Shown piece by piece: positions 27,387 to 34,887 of a stretch of 35,582 nucleotides of DNA; position 1 is the first letter of the stretch, and each line of letters starts with the position of its first letter. The position numbers and the translations under genes were made by a program. Under the pieces are notes generated by a model, which was not told where the DNA came from, ran no database searches, and saw nothing but the letters and a program-made list of their open reading frames with translations. This DNA comes from Planctomycetota bacterium (GTDB taxonomy: Bacteria > Planctomycetota > JAMOSO01): NCBI GenBank assembly GCA_027063065.1, contig JAMOSO010000040.1:1-35582 (forward strand), given 5' to 3'.

Positions 27387-27851
27387 ATGAGTGAAAACAC
27401 ATCAAAAAATGAAGAAATCCAAACAGAACAACCTCAAGAAGAGGTATTTCCTTGGGTTGAAGAACGCAACTTTGACGAGGAAATATATTTAGGTTATTGG
27501 GAAAATAAACCCATTATAATTAATGTTGATTTTGGTTCTTGTTTTCTAAGCGAAGGACAAGGTTTAAGTGTTGGTGATGGTGAATTTTTTGCAACTGTAA
27601 AAGATGGTAAATGGGATATCAAAGAAGCATCATCATTTAAAAAAGGCATTCTTCCTGCTAACTCTATATTAGAGTGGGATAGTAGCGACAAATACCACAA
27701 AGCATTAGGCGTTATCAGTGATGAAGAAAAAGAAACCCAACGTATGATGGAAATGATTCAAGCACAAATGGCAAATATGCCTAAAAACGATGATGATAAT
27801 GACGCTGATGAAGCTGAGACAGCCGAAAATGCCGATGGTAAAAAGGAATAA
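27387..27851 (+). CDS. Small acidic protein of unknown function
   Basis: A 154-residue protein that I do not recognise. Residues about 20-115 look like a compact folded domain (PWVEERNFDEEIYLGYWENK, then GDGEFFATVKDG). The last 30 residues are a low-complexity acidic tail rich in Asp, Glu and Ala, with a Met/Gln-rich helix before it. No signal peptide or membrane segment is seen, so it should be cytoplasmic. A GGAG site at 27377-27380 supports the ATG. It lies between the giant glycosyltransferase and a response regulator with 65- and 46-base gaps; no functional link is shown. Confidence 0.7.
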   Translation: MSENTSKNEEIQTEQPQEEVFPWVEERNFDEEIYLGYWENKPIIINVDFGSCFLSEGQGLSVGDGEFFATVKDGKWDIKEASSFKKGILPANSILEWDSSDKYHKALGVISDEEKETQRMMEMIQAQMANMPKNDDDNDADEAETAENADGKKE

Positions 27852-27862
27852 TTTTAAAAAAC

Positions 27863-27891
27863 TGGACAAATAATATCTTGTCTATTAAATT
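27863..27891 (+). promoter_or_regulatory. Candidate leaderless promoter of the receiver gene
   Basis: TGGACA (27863-27868), a 17-base spacer and TAAATT (27886-27891) are followed after six bases by the ATG at 27898. Transcription would begin at or within a base or two of the start codon. No ribosome binding site is present. Confidence 0.5.
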
Positions 27892-27897
27892 ATACGT

Positions 27898-28275
27898 ATG
27901 GCATTAACAATAGGTACAATTCTTTTTATTGAAGACGATCATCTTCTGACACGTTGTTATGAAAAATGGGCAGCCAAAATAAATTTTGACTCAGAAGTAG
28001 TAACCGAAGGAGCAGAAGCTTTAATGGTTTTAGATATAATGCGTCCAGATTTAATTTTTATGGATTTAACAATGCCTGGTATGAGTGGTGAAGAAACCAT
28101 CGAAAAAATAAGAGAAACCGATTTTGAAACCCCAATTATCTGCGCTTCAGGTCATGCGGCAAGTAAAATGCGATCTAAAGTGTATGATATTGGGGCCAAT
28201 GATTATCTTGAAAAGCCATTTAATTTTCAGCAATTTCAAGATGCTGTATTTAAATCATTAAAAAATAAAAATTAA
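27898..28275 (+). CDS. Single-domain response regulator (CheY-like receiver)
   Basis: A 125-residue stand-alone receiver domain. The acidic pocket is D13/D14, the phosphoacceptor is D56 in FMDLTMPG, the switch residue is S84 in CASGHA and K106 in EKPF closes the site. There is no output domain, so it signals by protein contact, as CheY or phosphorelay proteins do. No histidine kinase is nearby. The ATG lacks a ribosome binding site and sits six bases past a -10-like element. The stop overlaps the convergent J-domain gene by a few bases. Confidence 0.9.
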   Translation: MALTIGTILFIEDDHLLTRCYEKWAAKINFDSEVVTEGAEALMVLDIMRPDLIFMDLTMPGMSGEETIEKIRETDFETPIICASGHAASKMRSKVYDIGANDYLEKPFNFQQFQDAVFKSLKNKN

Positions 28276-28631
28276 TTTTTAAACCATTTAAAAAAGTAAC
28301 TAGGCCATAACTTGGCACTAACCATAGATTTTTTTGTTACTTTTTCGCGTTTTTCCAAATAATTATTTAACAATTCATAAGAATCTTTTACGCGTTTAAA
28401 CCTCTGTGCCAATATTATCTCTGGCACAGAGTGTAAGACTGCCCTATCTGGATGATTTTGCATTGCGGCTTTTTTATACGCATCGCGCAATCCCGATGGT
28501 TGCAAATAGTTAATAAAATCTGGCGTAATGACTATATCATCACCAAAAATTACTCGGCAGGCAGATTGTAATTGTCTAGGACTAGCATTAAAGATAGCGA
28601 ATATATCGGCATATTTATTTAATTTCTTTAA
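28272..28631 (-). CDS. J-domain protein; reading frame lacks a normal start codon
   Basis: The frame encodes about 119 residues. The central part has a J-domain helix and loop (LRDAYKKAAMQNHPDRA) with the HPD motif that stimulates Hsp70 ATPase. The upstream part (YADIFAIFNASPRQLQ, then DIVITPDFINYLQPSG) reads as real coding sequence. The frame is open back to the leuA TAG stop, with which it is in phase, but contains no ATG or GTG. The only TTG, at 28505, would cut off the segment preceding LQPSG. Either a rare start codon (ATA or ATC), a start in another frame followed by a frameshift, or stop-codon read-through from leuA would be needed; a gene in early decay is also possible. Confidence 0.6.
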   Translation of the reverse strand, partial: LKKLNKYADIFAIFNASPRQLQSACRVIFGDDIVITPDFINYLQPSGLRDAYKKAAMQNHPDRAVLHSVPEIILAQRFKRVKDSYELLNNYLEKREKVTKKSMVSAKLWPSYFFKWFKN

Positions 28632-30293
28632 CTAACAATTTAAACTCCTGTTTAATGCACTAAATAAAGCTTTTACAGATGCTAAACCTATATCAGAATC
28701 TAAACCAGCACCATAAATAGGATTGCCTGGTGTAATTTCAACACAAATATATGCAACCGCTAAAGATTCAGACCCATGATTTATGGCGTGTTCTGTATAA
28801 TCTAGTAACTTAAAATTTATTCCACAATCTTGTTTTAAAGCTTCAGAGATGGCGTTAATAGGACCATTGCCACTGCCTTTAATTTCTAATTTTTTACCAT
28901 TAAAAGCAATTTCAGCTAAAACCTTGGTATATCTTTCATTTTCTGCTGTATCAATTTCAATATGGCACTTTTTTAATTGCAAAGGCTTACTTTGATTTAA
29001 ATACTCTTTGTCAAAAATCTTTTTAATTTCAGCATTAGGCAATTCGTCTCCCAAAGTATCTGTTATCTTTTGCACAACAGCACCAAAATCTGGATGCATT
29101 GCTTTAGGTAATTTAAAACCGTATTCAACATCCATAATATAAGCCACACCACCCTTACCTGATTGAGAATTAATACGTATTATAGATTCATAGGTACGTC
29201 CAACATCTTCAGGATCAATAGGTAAATAAGGTACGCCCCATATACCATCTTCATGCTTAAAATTCATACCTTTGTTAATAGCATCTTGATGCGAACCAGA
29301 AAATGCCGTGTAAACTAATTCACCTGCGTATGGATGACGTTTATGCACATCCATCCTAGTATGTTTAATATAAATATCACGTATACGATTTATATCACTA
29401 AAATCTAATTTAGGATCAACACCCTGACTAAACATATTTAATCCCATAGTGATAACATCTAAATTACCAGTGCGTTCACCATTACCAAATAAAGTTCCTT
29501 CCACACGATCTGCCCCAGCTAATAAACCTAACTCTGAAGCCGCCACTGATGTACCTCTATCATTGTGAGTATGCAAACTAATAATTGCCGATTTACGATT
29601 TGGCAAATTATTGCAAAAATATTCAATTTGATCGGCATGGATATTAGGTGTAGTCATCTCTACCGTGGCTGGCAAATTTAAAATAATTTTATTTTCTTCG
29701 CTACAGTTAAACTCTTGCATAACAGCAGTACAAACCTCAATAGCATAATCCAGTTCCGTTCCTGTAAAAGATTCTGGCGAATATTGAACCCTTATACCAT
29801 CATTGGCATACTCATCTTTTAAACGATTGATTAATTTAGCTGCATCAACTGCTATTTGTTTAACTTCTGCTTGGGTTTTTCTAAAAACAACTTTACGTTG
29901 TAATATAGATGTTGAATTATAAAAATGAACAATAGCTTTTTTAACACCATCCAATGCTTCAAAGGTGCGTTTAACCAAATGTTCTCTAGCCTGTGTCAAA
30001 ACCTGCACTGTAACATCATCAGGGATACGTTTTTCGTCAATTAATTTACGCAAAAAATCAAATTCAACCTGAGATGCCGAAGGAAAACCAACTTCAATTT
30101 CTTTAAAGCCAATATCTATCAATAAATCAAACATTGCCAATTTATCTTCTAAATTCATAGGAATACTAAGAGCTTGGTTACCATCTCTTAAATCAATACT
30201 GCACCATTGTGGTGCCTCGGTAATGGTCTTATTTGGCCATTGACGATTTGGAAGATTTACAGGTGGATAAGGACGGTATTTTTCGATTTTCAT
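28632..30293 (-). CDS. leuA: 2-isopropylmalate synthase (long LeuA2 type)
   Basis: A 553-residue enzyme that condenses acetyl-CoA with 2-oxoisovalerate, the first step of leucine synthesis. The HMGL-like TIM barrel shows WCSIDLRDGNQAL and the metal-binding SLHTHNDRG. The C-terminal regulatory domain (about 420-553), where leucine binds in relatives, has GSGNGPINA. The KYRPYPPVNLP start is typical of the longer LeuA2 group. I chose ATG 30293; GTG 30311, three bases past the upstream stop, would add six residues. It follows the unknown membrane protein gene and is probably co-transcribed with it. The stop is TAG, in frame with the J-domain frame beyond. Confidence 0.93.
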   Translation of the reverse strand: MKIEKYRPYPPVNLPNRQWPNKTITEAPQWCSIDLRDGNQALSIPMNLEDKLAMFDLLIDIGFKEIEVGFPSASQVEFDFLRKLIDEKRIPDDVTVQVLTQAREHLVKRTFEALDGVKKAIVHFYNSTSILQRKVVFRKTQAEVKQIAVDAAKLINRLKDEYANDGIRVQYSPESFTGTELDYAIEVCTAVMQEFNCSEENKIILNLPATVEMTTPNIHADQIEYFCNNLPNRKSAIISLHTHNDRGTSVAASELGLLAGADRVEGTLFGNGERTGNLDVITMGLNMFSQGVDPKLDFSDINRIRDIYIKHTRMDVHKRHPYAGELVYTAFSGSHQDAINKGMNFKHEDGIWGVPYLPIDPEDVGRTYESIIRINSQSGKGGVAYIMDVEYGFKLPKAMHPDFGAVVQKITDTLGDELPNAEIKKIFDKEYLNQSKPLQLKKCHIEIDTAENERYTKVLAEIAFNGKKLEIKGSGNGPINAISEALKQDCGINFKLLDYTEHAINHGSESLAVAYICVEITPGNPIYGAGLDSDIGLASVKALFSALNRSLNC

Positions 30294-30314
30294 ATTTTTA
30301 ACATCTTTCACAAG

Positions 30315-31427
30315 TTATAATTCTAAACTTAATTGTTTTTGTTGCCATGATTCTTGTCGCATTTTTGCTAAAATCAAACCGAGCTTTGTCTTGGTTGGTT
30401 CAACTTTAGCTAAAGGCTCTAACACACGCCAAAGATTACGCCTGCCAGCTATAAAACTCCATGCTGGCCAACGTTCTCGTTGCAATAGAATATCTTGCAA
30501 AGCACTGTCTGGCAAGTGTTGATTACCTTTAAAATTATTATTTTTTTGTTCTATGTATGCTTTAACTATTTCACGCAATGCACCACGTAACTGCGACCAT
30601 GTTCCTGCCGCTTGTCCATGTAATTTTCTTGCCTCTGGAGCCAATACTACTAAACGTCCCATAAGATGTAAAACTTGTGACCAAATACCAACATCTATCC
30701 ATTGCTGTTTTTTTTGTCTTAATATGCCAACTTGTATTGGTTTATACCATTGACCATTTACAGCCCAATATAATAAATGCTCCGACAAATAACTGGGTAG
30801 ATTATCGACTTCACCACTGGTAGCAACAAGCATTTTTGCAGATGTTGCTAATGCTTTATCATGCAAATAATCTTGTATTTTTAATTTGGCAATATCTTGA
30901 AATTGTGGAATGGGTGATAATAAATAAGCCTCAATTATTTTTAAAGCTGTTAAAACAGGTTTGGATGTATGGTTTATTTCATCAAATAATACATCGTATT
31001 GCTTAATGGAATCTCTTAAACTTTCAAGCCATATATTCTTTGGCTTTTTGACACCAATATGCCATATTTCCACTAAAGTACGGGGGTTTTCTGTAAAAAA
31101 TAAATGTACTCCCTCTTGTGCGTACCGCTCAAATGCAGATTTTGGTATAACCATATCAGCCCTTGCAATTAGTGATTCTTGATAATGAGTTTCCTGAATA
31201 CATTGATTATCAAAACCAAGCAAAGCAATAGCATCCTTAGTTTTTTTAGGATAACGGTGTACTAATTGGGTTGGTAAATCTTGTATTTGAAAATTAACTC
31301 GTGGCACTGCCACAATTTTTTTGCTAGTAACAAAGTTAGTGTCTTCAACAAAACTAAGCTCATGCAAAACCACAGCACAAATAACAACTATGCCTAGAAC
31401 TAAAAATAAAAAAACTATATCTACCAT
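30315..31427 (-). CDS. Membrane-anchored protein of unknown function
   Basis: A 370-residue protein that I do not recognise. Residues about 4-25 are one strongly hydrophobic segment (VFLFLVLGIVVICAVVL), likely an N-terminal membrane anchor. The rest is soluble and rich in Leu, Gln, Trp and basic residues, with helical character and the Trp-rich stretch RERWPAWSFIAGRRNLW near the end. ATG 31427 is preferred; a GTG at 31463 would put extra residues before the anchor. A TATAAT ends seven bases before this ATG and no ribosome binding site is seen. It lies directly upstream of leuA. Confidence 0.7.
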   Translation of the reverse strand: MVDIVFLFLVLGIVVICAVVLHELSFVEDTNFVTSKKIVAVPRVNFQIQDLPTQLVHRYPKKTKDAIALLGFDNQCIQETHYQESLIARADMVIPKSAFERYAQEGVHLFFTENPRTLVEIWHIGVKKPKNIWLESLRDSIKQYDVLFDEINHTSKPVLTALKIIEAYLLSPIPQFQDIAKLKIQDYLHDKALATSAKMLVATSGEVDNLPSYLSEHLLYWAVNGQWYKPIQVGILRQKKQQWIDVGIWSQVLHLMGRLVVLAPEARKLHGQAAGTWSQLRGALREIVKAYIEQKNNNFKGNQHLPDSALQDILLQRERWPAWSFIAGRRNLWRVLEPLAKVEPTKTKLGLILAKMRQESWQQKQLSLEL

Positions 31428-31434
31428 GGTTAAA

Positions 31435-31440
31435 ATTATA
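31435..31440 (-). promoter_or_regulatory. Candidate -10 element of a leaderless promoter
   Basis: TATAAT on the - strand (31440-31435) ends seven bases before the ATG at 31427, so transcription would start at the codon. The best -35 (TTGTGC) is at a 19-base spacing, which is weak. Confidence 0.45.
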
Positions 31441-31514
31441 ACAAATTTAAAATATGATTGCACAAAAATTTAAACTTAACTTTTCAAACTAAATACCCTC
31501 TATTGGGGATACAG

Positions 31515-31543
31515 TTTACACATACCACTAAACTTGGTAGAAT
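31515..31543 (+). promoter_or_regulatory. Sigma-70-type promoter of thioredoxin
   Basis: TTTACA (31515-31520), a 17-base spacer and TAGAAT (31538-31543) lie 32 bases before the ATG. A GGAG ribosome binding site at 31567-31570 follows, so this gene has a normal leader. Confidence 0.75.
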
Positions 31544-31575
31544 ATTTTTTTTAATAATCAAAAAAAGGAGATTAT

Positions 31576-31899
31576 ATGGCTGGTATTAATACAAAAGAAT
31601 TTAATGAAGACACCTTTGACGAAGGTATCGCTGATGGTGTGGTTTTAGTTGATTTTTGGGCTCCATGGTGCGGTCCATGTCAAATGCAAGGTCCAATTAT
31701 TGACAAAGTAGCTGATAGCGTTGGTGATAAAGCTGTAGTTGCTAAGTGCAATGTAGATGAAGCGCAATCTATCGCTGCTAAATTTGGTATTCAAAGTATT
31801 CCTGCACTTATTTTGTTTAAAAATGGTGAAGAAATCAAACGTATGGTTGGATTACAACAAGAAGCATCATTGATAAGCGAAATTAACAATCTTTGTTAA
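31576..31899 (+). CDS. trxA: Thioredoxin
   Basis: A 107-residue cytoplasmic disulfide reductase. The active site is WCGPC (C32, C35) in FWAPWCGPC, and the cis-proline is P76 in SIPALI. Length is standard for thioredoxin 1. It has its own promoter, an AAAGGAG ribosome binding site and a strong terminator just after the stop, so it is a single-gene unit. No thioredoxin reductase lies in the window. Confidence 0.97.
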   Translation: MAGINTKEFNEDTFDEGIADGVVLVDFWAPWCGPCQMQGPIIDKVADSVGDKAVVAKCNVDEAQSIAAKFGIQSIPALILFKNGEEIKRMVGLQQEASLISEINNLC

Positions 31900-31905
31900 A
31901 CATAT

Positions 31906-31936
31906 AAGGCATTGGGATAAATTATCCCAATGCCTT
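31906..31936. terminator. Bidirectional terminator shared by trxA and the TatD gene
   Basis: AAGGCATTGGGATAA (31906-31920) is a perfect inverted repeat of 31922-31936, with T-tracts on both sides. On the - strand it includes the last codons and stop of the TatD-family gene, so the hairpin doubles as coding sequence. Confidence 0.9.
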
Positions 31937-32665
31937 TTTAGTATTTGTTTTTAAAATAAGCGATACCTCGTTAGGTGAAATTCTCCAAATATTTGCCAAA
32001 TAATCTATAATAGCCAGCGCATCTAAAGGATTTGTTTGACGCATTTTATACAATACTGATGGCGAATCAGTCTCTAATAATAATCTGCTAGGGTTTAATG
32101 ATTTGATTAACTTTTTAGAATTTTTAGATTTTATCATTGCTGTATTTATCGAAAAATAAACATTTTCGTTAACTTGCTTTGCCAAAGTTACTGAACCACT
32201 AAACCAATGCAAAATAAGCGTACCATTAAATTTGATTTTAATCATATTGACCATATCTAAACTTGCACCTCTCGAATGCAAAGAAATTATTTTATTGGTA
32301 CTAATGGATGACTCATATAAAACTCTTTCTAAAAAAGCCACCTGTAATTTACGCTTGCTATTACATACAACACTATAATCTAGACCTATTTCACCTATAT
32401 ATTTGCAATTTGGTAACAATTTAAAAAACAATTCTATTTTATCTCTATTAATACTCAAAGGAAACAACCCTAAACAAGTATGGATTAAATGATTATTAAA
32501 TAATTTTTTAATAGTCTGGTATTCTAATGGAGATTCTGTCATAACCAATACCCCCATTGATATTTGATGCAATTTTTCAAGTATTTTAGTTAAATTTTCT
32601 ACCTTGTGTAAATGACAGTGAAAATCATAAAGTCCTGTTAATAAATTTAGATTTAAATGTTTCAT
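31922..32665 (-). CDS. TatD-family metal-dependent nuclease
   Basis: A 247-residue amidohydrolase-fold DNase-like protein. Metal ligands are visible: DFHCHL (HxH), E in GEIGLD, H in SLHSRGA, H in LHWFSG and D in LETDSP. Length is slightly below the usual 255-265 residues. TatD proteins degrade DNA and act in repair and quality control; substrates are often uncertain. A candidate promoter ends seven bases before the ATG and no ribosome binding site is seen. The 3' end lies inside the shared terminator hairpin. Confidence 0.88.
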   Translation of the reverse strand: MKHLNLNLLTGLYDFHCHLHKVENLTKILEKLHQISMGVLVMTESPLEYQTIKKLFNNHLIHTCLGLFPLSINRDKIELFFKLLPNCKYIGEIGLDYSVVCNSKRKLQVAFLERVLYESSISTNKIISLHSRGASLDMVNMIKIKFNGTLILHWFSGSVTLAKQVNENVYFSINTAMIKSKNSKKLIKSLNPSRLLLETDSPSVLYKMRQTNPLDALAIIDYLANIWRISPNEVSLILKTNTKKALG

Positions 32666-32672
32666 AATAATG

Positions 32673-32700
32673 ATTGTATATTTTATTTTTATCTACACAA
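32673..32700 (-). promoter_or_regulatory. Candidate leaderless promoter of the TatD-family gene
   Basis: TTGTGT (32700-32695), a 16-base spacer and TACAAT (32678-32673) read toward the ATG at 32665, which lies seven bases beyond. This places the transcription start at or next to the ATG. Confidence 0.5.
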
Positions 32701-32773
32701 ACAACTAATAAGCTCTCGCGACTGACAACTATATCATATATACTACTTATTCTTTTAATTAATTGGAGGATAA

Positions 32774-34579
32774 ATGAAAAAACTTATCACAATAATTACC
32801 ACTGCTATTATGGGATTATGCACAACCTCAACAACTATGGCGCAAGTTAAATTACCCGAAGGCGTAATAGTTCACTTTGCAACTGCTCCACTGGCAGATA
32901 TTACAACTGACATTGAAAATTTAGCTATAGCTAGTACTAAAGGTACACCTGCACAAATGTTTGCAATGCCAGGTATGCTAAGAATGCAAATGCCTAGCAC
33001 TACTGGACTACCTCCAGCAATGGTTGATTTTTCTAAACCGTTGCATGCTTTTATAAGTGAATTACAACCAAATCACACATCATTTTCTGCTGCACTTATA
33101 CCAATTAAAGATTTTGATAATCAAATTAAATTAATTGGTGGCTTAGGTTTTAATAAATTAGAACATGGTATTTATCAAAAACAAAACTCTAATAAAGTAT
33201 TTTTAGGATTTTATAAAAAACAATTTGCTATTTTTGCAAACAGCCAAATTAATGTTGCATTTGGCTTACAAGTTTTAAAACGCTGCAAAACATTAACTAA
33301 TCCCAAAAAAGGTATCACTATTGATATTGATGTTGCAAAAATAATTGCAAAACACGGCTCTAAATTAGAAGAAAAAATAAACTCTTTTAGTCCTGACAAA
33401 TTATTTAAAAACAATAAATCTGCTGACATCATCAATGTTTTATACCCTATTATTAAGGGCGCTGGCGATAGTGCAATGTTAGCTTTAAAAGAACTAGATA
33501 ACATAAAAATACATTATCTCCCATCTTCTGAAGGGCTAAAAATTATTAATATTGCCACACCAAAACACAATACCAATCTTGCCAATATTAATAATGCTTT
33601 AGCAAGTTTAAATGGCGTACCACAAGCTTTTAAATATCTACCAAAACAATCTGCTGCTGTTGGTTATATAAATTATAATGAAAACTTATTAAAGACAATT
33701 GAACCTTTAATTAAGCCTATAATAGATGGGTTAGATAAATCAACTGGTACTAATCTAAATATTACAAAGTTATTTAAACAACTGCAAAAAATTAGTGGTT
33801 CAAATCAATGTTACGGTATATATACAGATAAGAAAACTCAAAATCAAATCACCGTAGCTTATGTTAAAAACAAAGATAGCAAACAATATAGACAATTAAT
33901 ATCTGAAACTATGCCCAAGTTAAACACATGGTTAAAAAACTTATTATCCAACGGAGCATTACCAATATCGGTTGATGTATTGTGGAAAACAAATGCTGGT
34001 AAAATTAGCAGTCAAAAATATGACACAATCGATGTTAATTTAAAATCAACCGACCCATCTGCAAATGAACAAATAACTAAAGCCTTAAAAAACAGCTCTA
34101 CACACAGCCAATTTGTCTTTTTAAAAGACAGCATAATCTCTACTTCAATTACAGGCAAAGGTCAATTAAGTAATGCTACAAAAAATGCCATACAAAATTA
34201 TAAAAATAAAACTAACGGTATTGGTTCTAAAGCAAATATAAATAGCATTACCCAACAATACCCATCTGCATTTATGGTAAATATTATCTATCCTTTAGAT
34301 TTAATAAAATCTGTTTTAATTCAACAAGCAAAGCAAAATGCAAATTCTATGCAATATTTACCATTGATTTTAGAAACAGCCAAGCAATTGCCAAGCTCTA
34401 GCACTTCTTTTGATATAGCGGCAAGCTCTGATAAAAAATCACTTTCACTTGAGGTAAACTTACCTGCTCGTGCTATAAATGAAGTAATCATTGCTGGTAT
34501 GCAAGCATTTACAAAAGCACAAATGCAACAACAAATGACAAAAAAAACTATTTTACCAAAGCCTCCAACCATAAAATAG
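32774..34579 (+). CDS. Secreted protein of unknown function
   Basis: A 601-residue exported protein. A signal peptide is clear: KK, a hydrophobic core and a likely cut after TTMA, near residue 23. The mature part is Lys/Asn/Ser-rich with alternating strands and helices and no transmembrane segment, so it should be periplasmic or surface-associated. The layout (a PLADI-like start, repeated half-domains near residues 30-260 and 290-560) loosely recalls DUF3352-type proteins, but this is not a firm match. A Met/Gln-rich tail precedes the C-terminus. A GGAGG site precedes the ATG, and a strong terminator follows. Serine/threonine-rich segments make it a conceivable, untested glycosylation target. 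Confidence 0.75.
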   Translation: MKKLITIITTAIMGLCTTSTTMAQVKLPEGVIVHFATAPLADITTDIENLAIASTKGTPAQMFAMPGMLRMQMPSTTGLPPAMVDFSKPLHAFISELQPNHTSFSAALIPIKDFDNQIKLIGGLGFNKLEHGIYQKQNSNKVFLGFYKKQFAIFANSQINVAFGLQVLKRCKTLTNPKKGITIDIDVAKIIAKHGSKLEEKINSFSPDKLFKNNKSADIINVLYPIIKGAGDSAMLALKELDNIKIHYLPSSEGLKIINIATPKHNTNLANINNALASLNGVPQAFKYLPKQSAAVGYINYNENLLKTIEPLIKPIIDGLDKSTGTNLNITKLFKQLQKISGSNQCYGIYTDKKTQNQITVAYVKNKDSKQYRQLISETMPKLNTWLKNLLSNGALPISVDVLWKTNAGKISSQKYDTIDVNLKSTDPSANEQITKALKNSSTHSQFVFLKDSIISTSITGKGQLSNATKNAIQNYKNKTNGIGSKANINSITQQYPSAFMVNIIYPLDLIKSVLIQQAKQNANSMQYLPLILETAKQLPSSSTSFDIAASSDKKSLSLEVNLPARAINEVIIAGMQAFTKAQMQQQMTKKTILPKPPTIK

Positions 34580-34590
34580 CAATCCAATTA

Positions 34591-34626
34591 AAAAAGGGTT
34601 TTCATTTTTTTATGAAAACCCTTTTT
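34591..34626. terminator. Bidirectional intrinsic terminator
   Basis: A 15-bp perfect stem (34591-34605 with 34612-34626, 6-base T loop) of AAAAAGGGTTTTCAT and its complement, with A- and T-tracts on either side. It ends the secreted-protein gene and would also end transcripts coming from the xylose remnants. Confidence 0.9.
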
Positions 34627-34653
34627 ATAAAAAATAAAAATTATTAAACTTAT

Positions 34654-34887
34654 CTATGTTGGGCTACAAGCATCCATCCAAATTGGAAATGTCAATCTAG
34701 ATAATCTTTTACTATAAATATCCGCTAAATTAGATTTAGCAATTTGATTTACAGGCTTTAAAAATTCATGGTTTAAATACACACTTCCATGTTGTTGTGC
34801 AGAAGAACCTATTGCTAAAACTGATTTAAAATCAAAGTTATCCTCAAGCATTTTACAAAACAACAAATCAATAGCTGCACCCCACAT
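34654..34887 (-). pseudogene. xylB: Xylulokinase fragment (xylB remnant)
   Basis: An internal piece of a FGGY-family xylulokinase. SSAQQHGSVYLN and RLTFPIWMDA are the substrate-binding stretch seen in the eukaryote-like xylulokinase group. It matches only about residues 70-145 of a normal 480-500-residue enzyme: the N-terminal ATPase part, the catalytic aspartate region and the whole C-terminal half are missing. On its left it runs into a stop after WMDACSPT. On its right it is fused by deletion to the truncated end of xylA. It cannot be functional. Confidence 0.88.

Noticed and set aside
28632-28634. TAG as a reassigned or recoded codon in this organism
   Set aside because: TAG also ends the alpha/beta hydrolase gene at 2349-2351 with no coding continuation, so it works as an ordinary stop; no pyrrolysine or suppressor tRNA gene is seen.
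31922-32665. TatD-family gene as part of a Qat-type antiphage system
   Set aside because: Qat systems need an ATPase and other partner genes beside the TatD gene; thioredoxin and a secreted protein flank it here.
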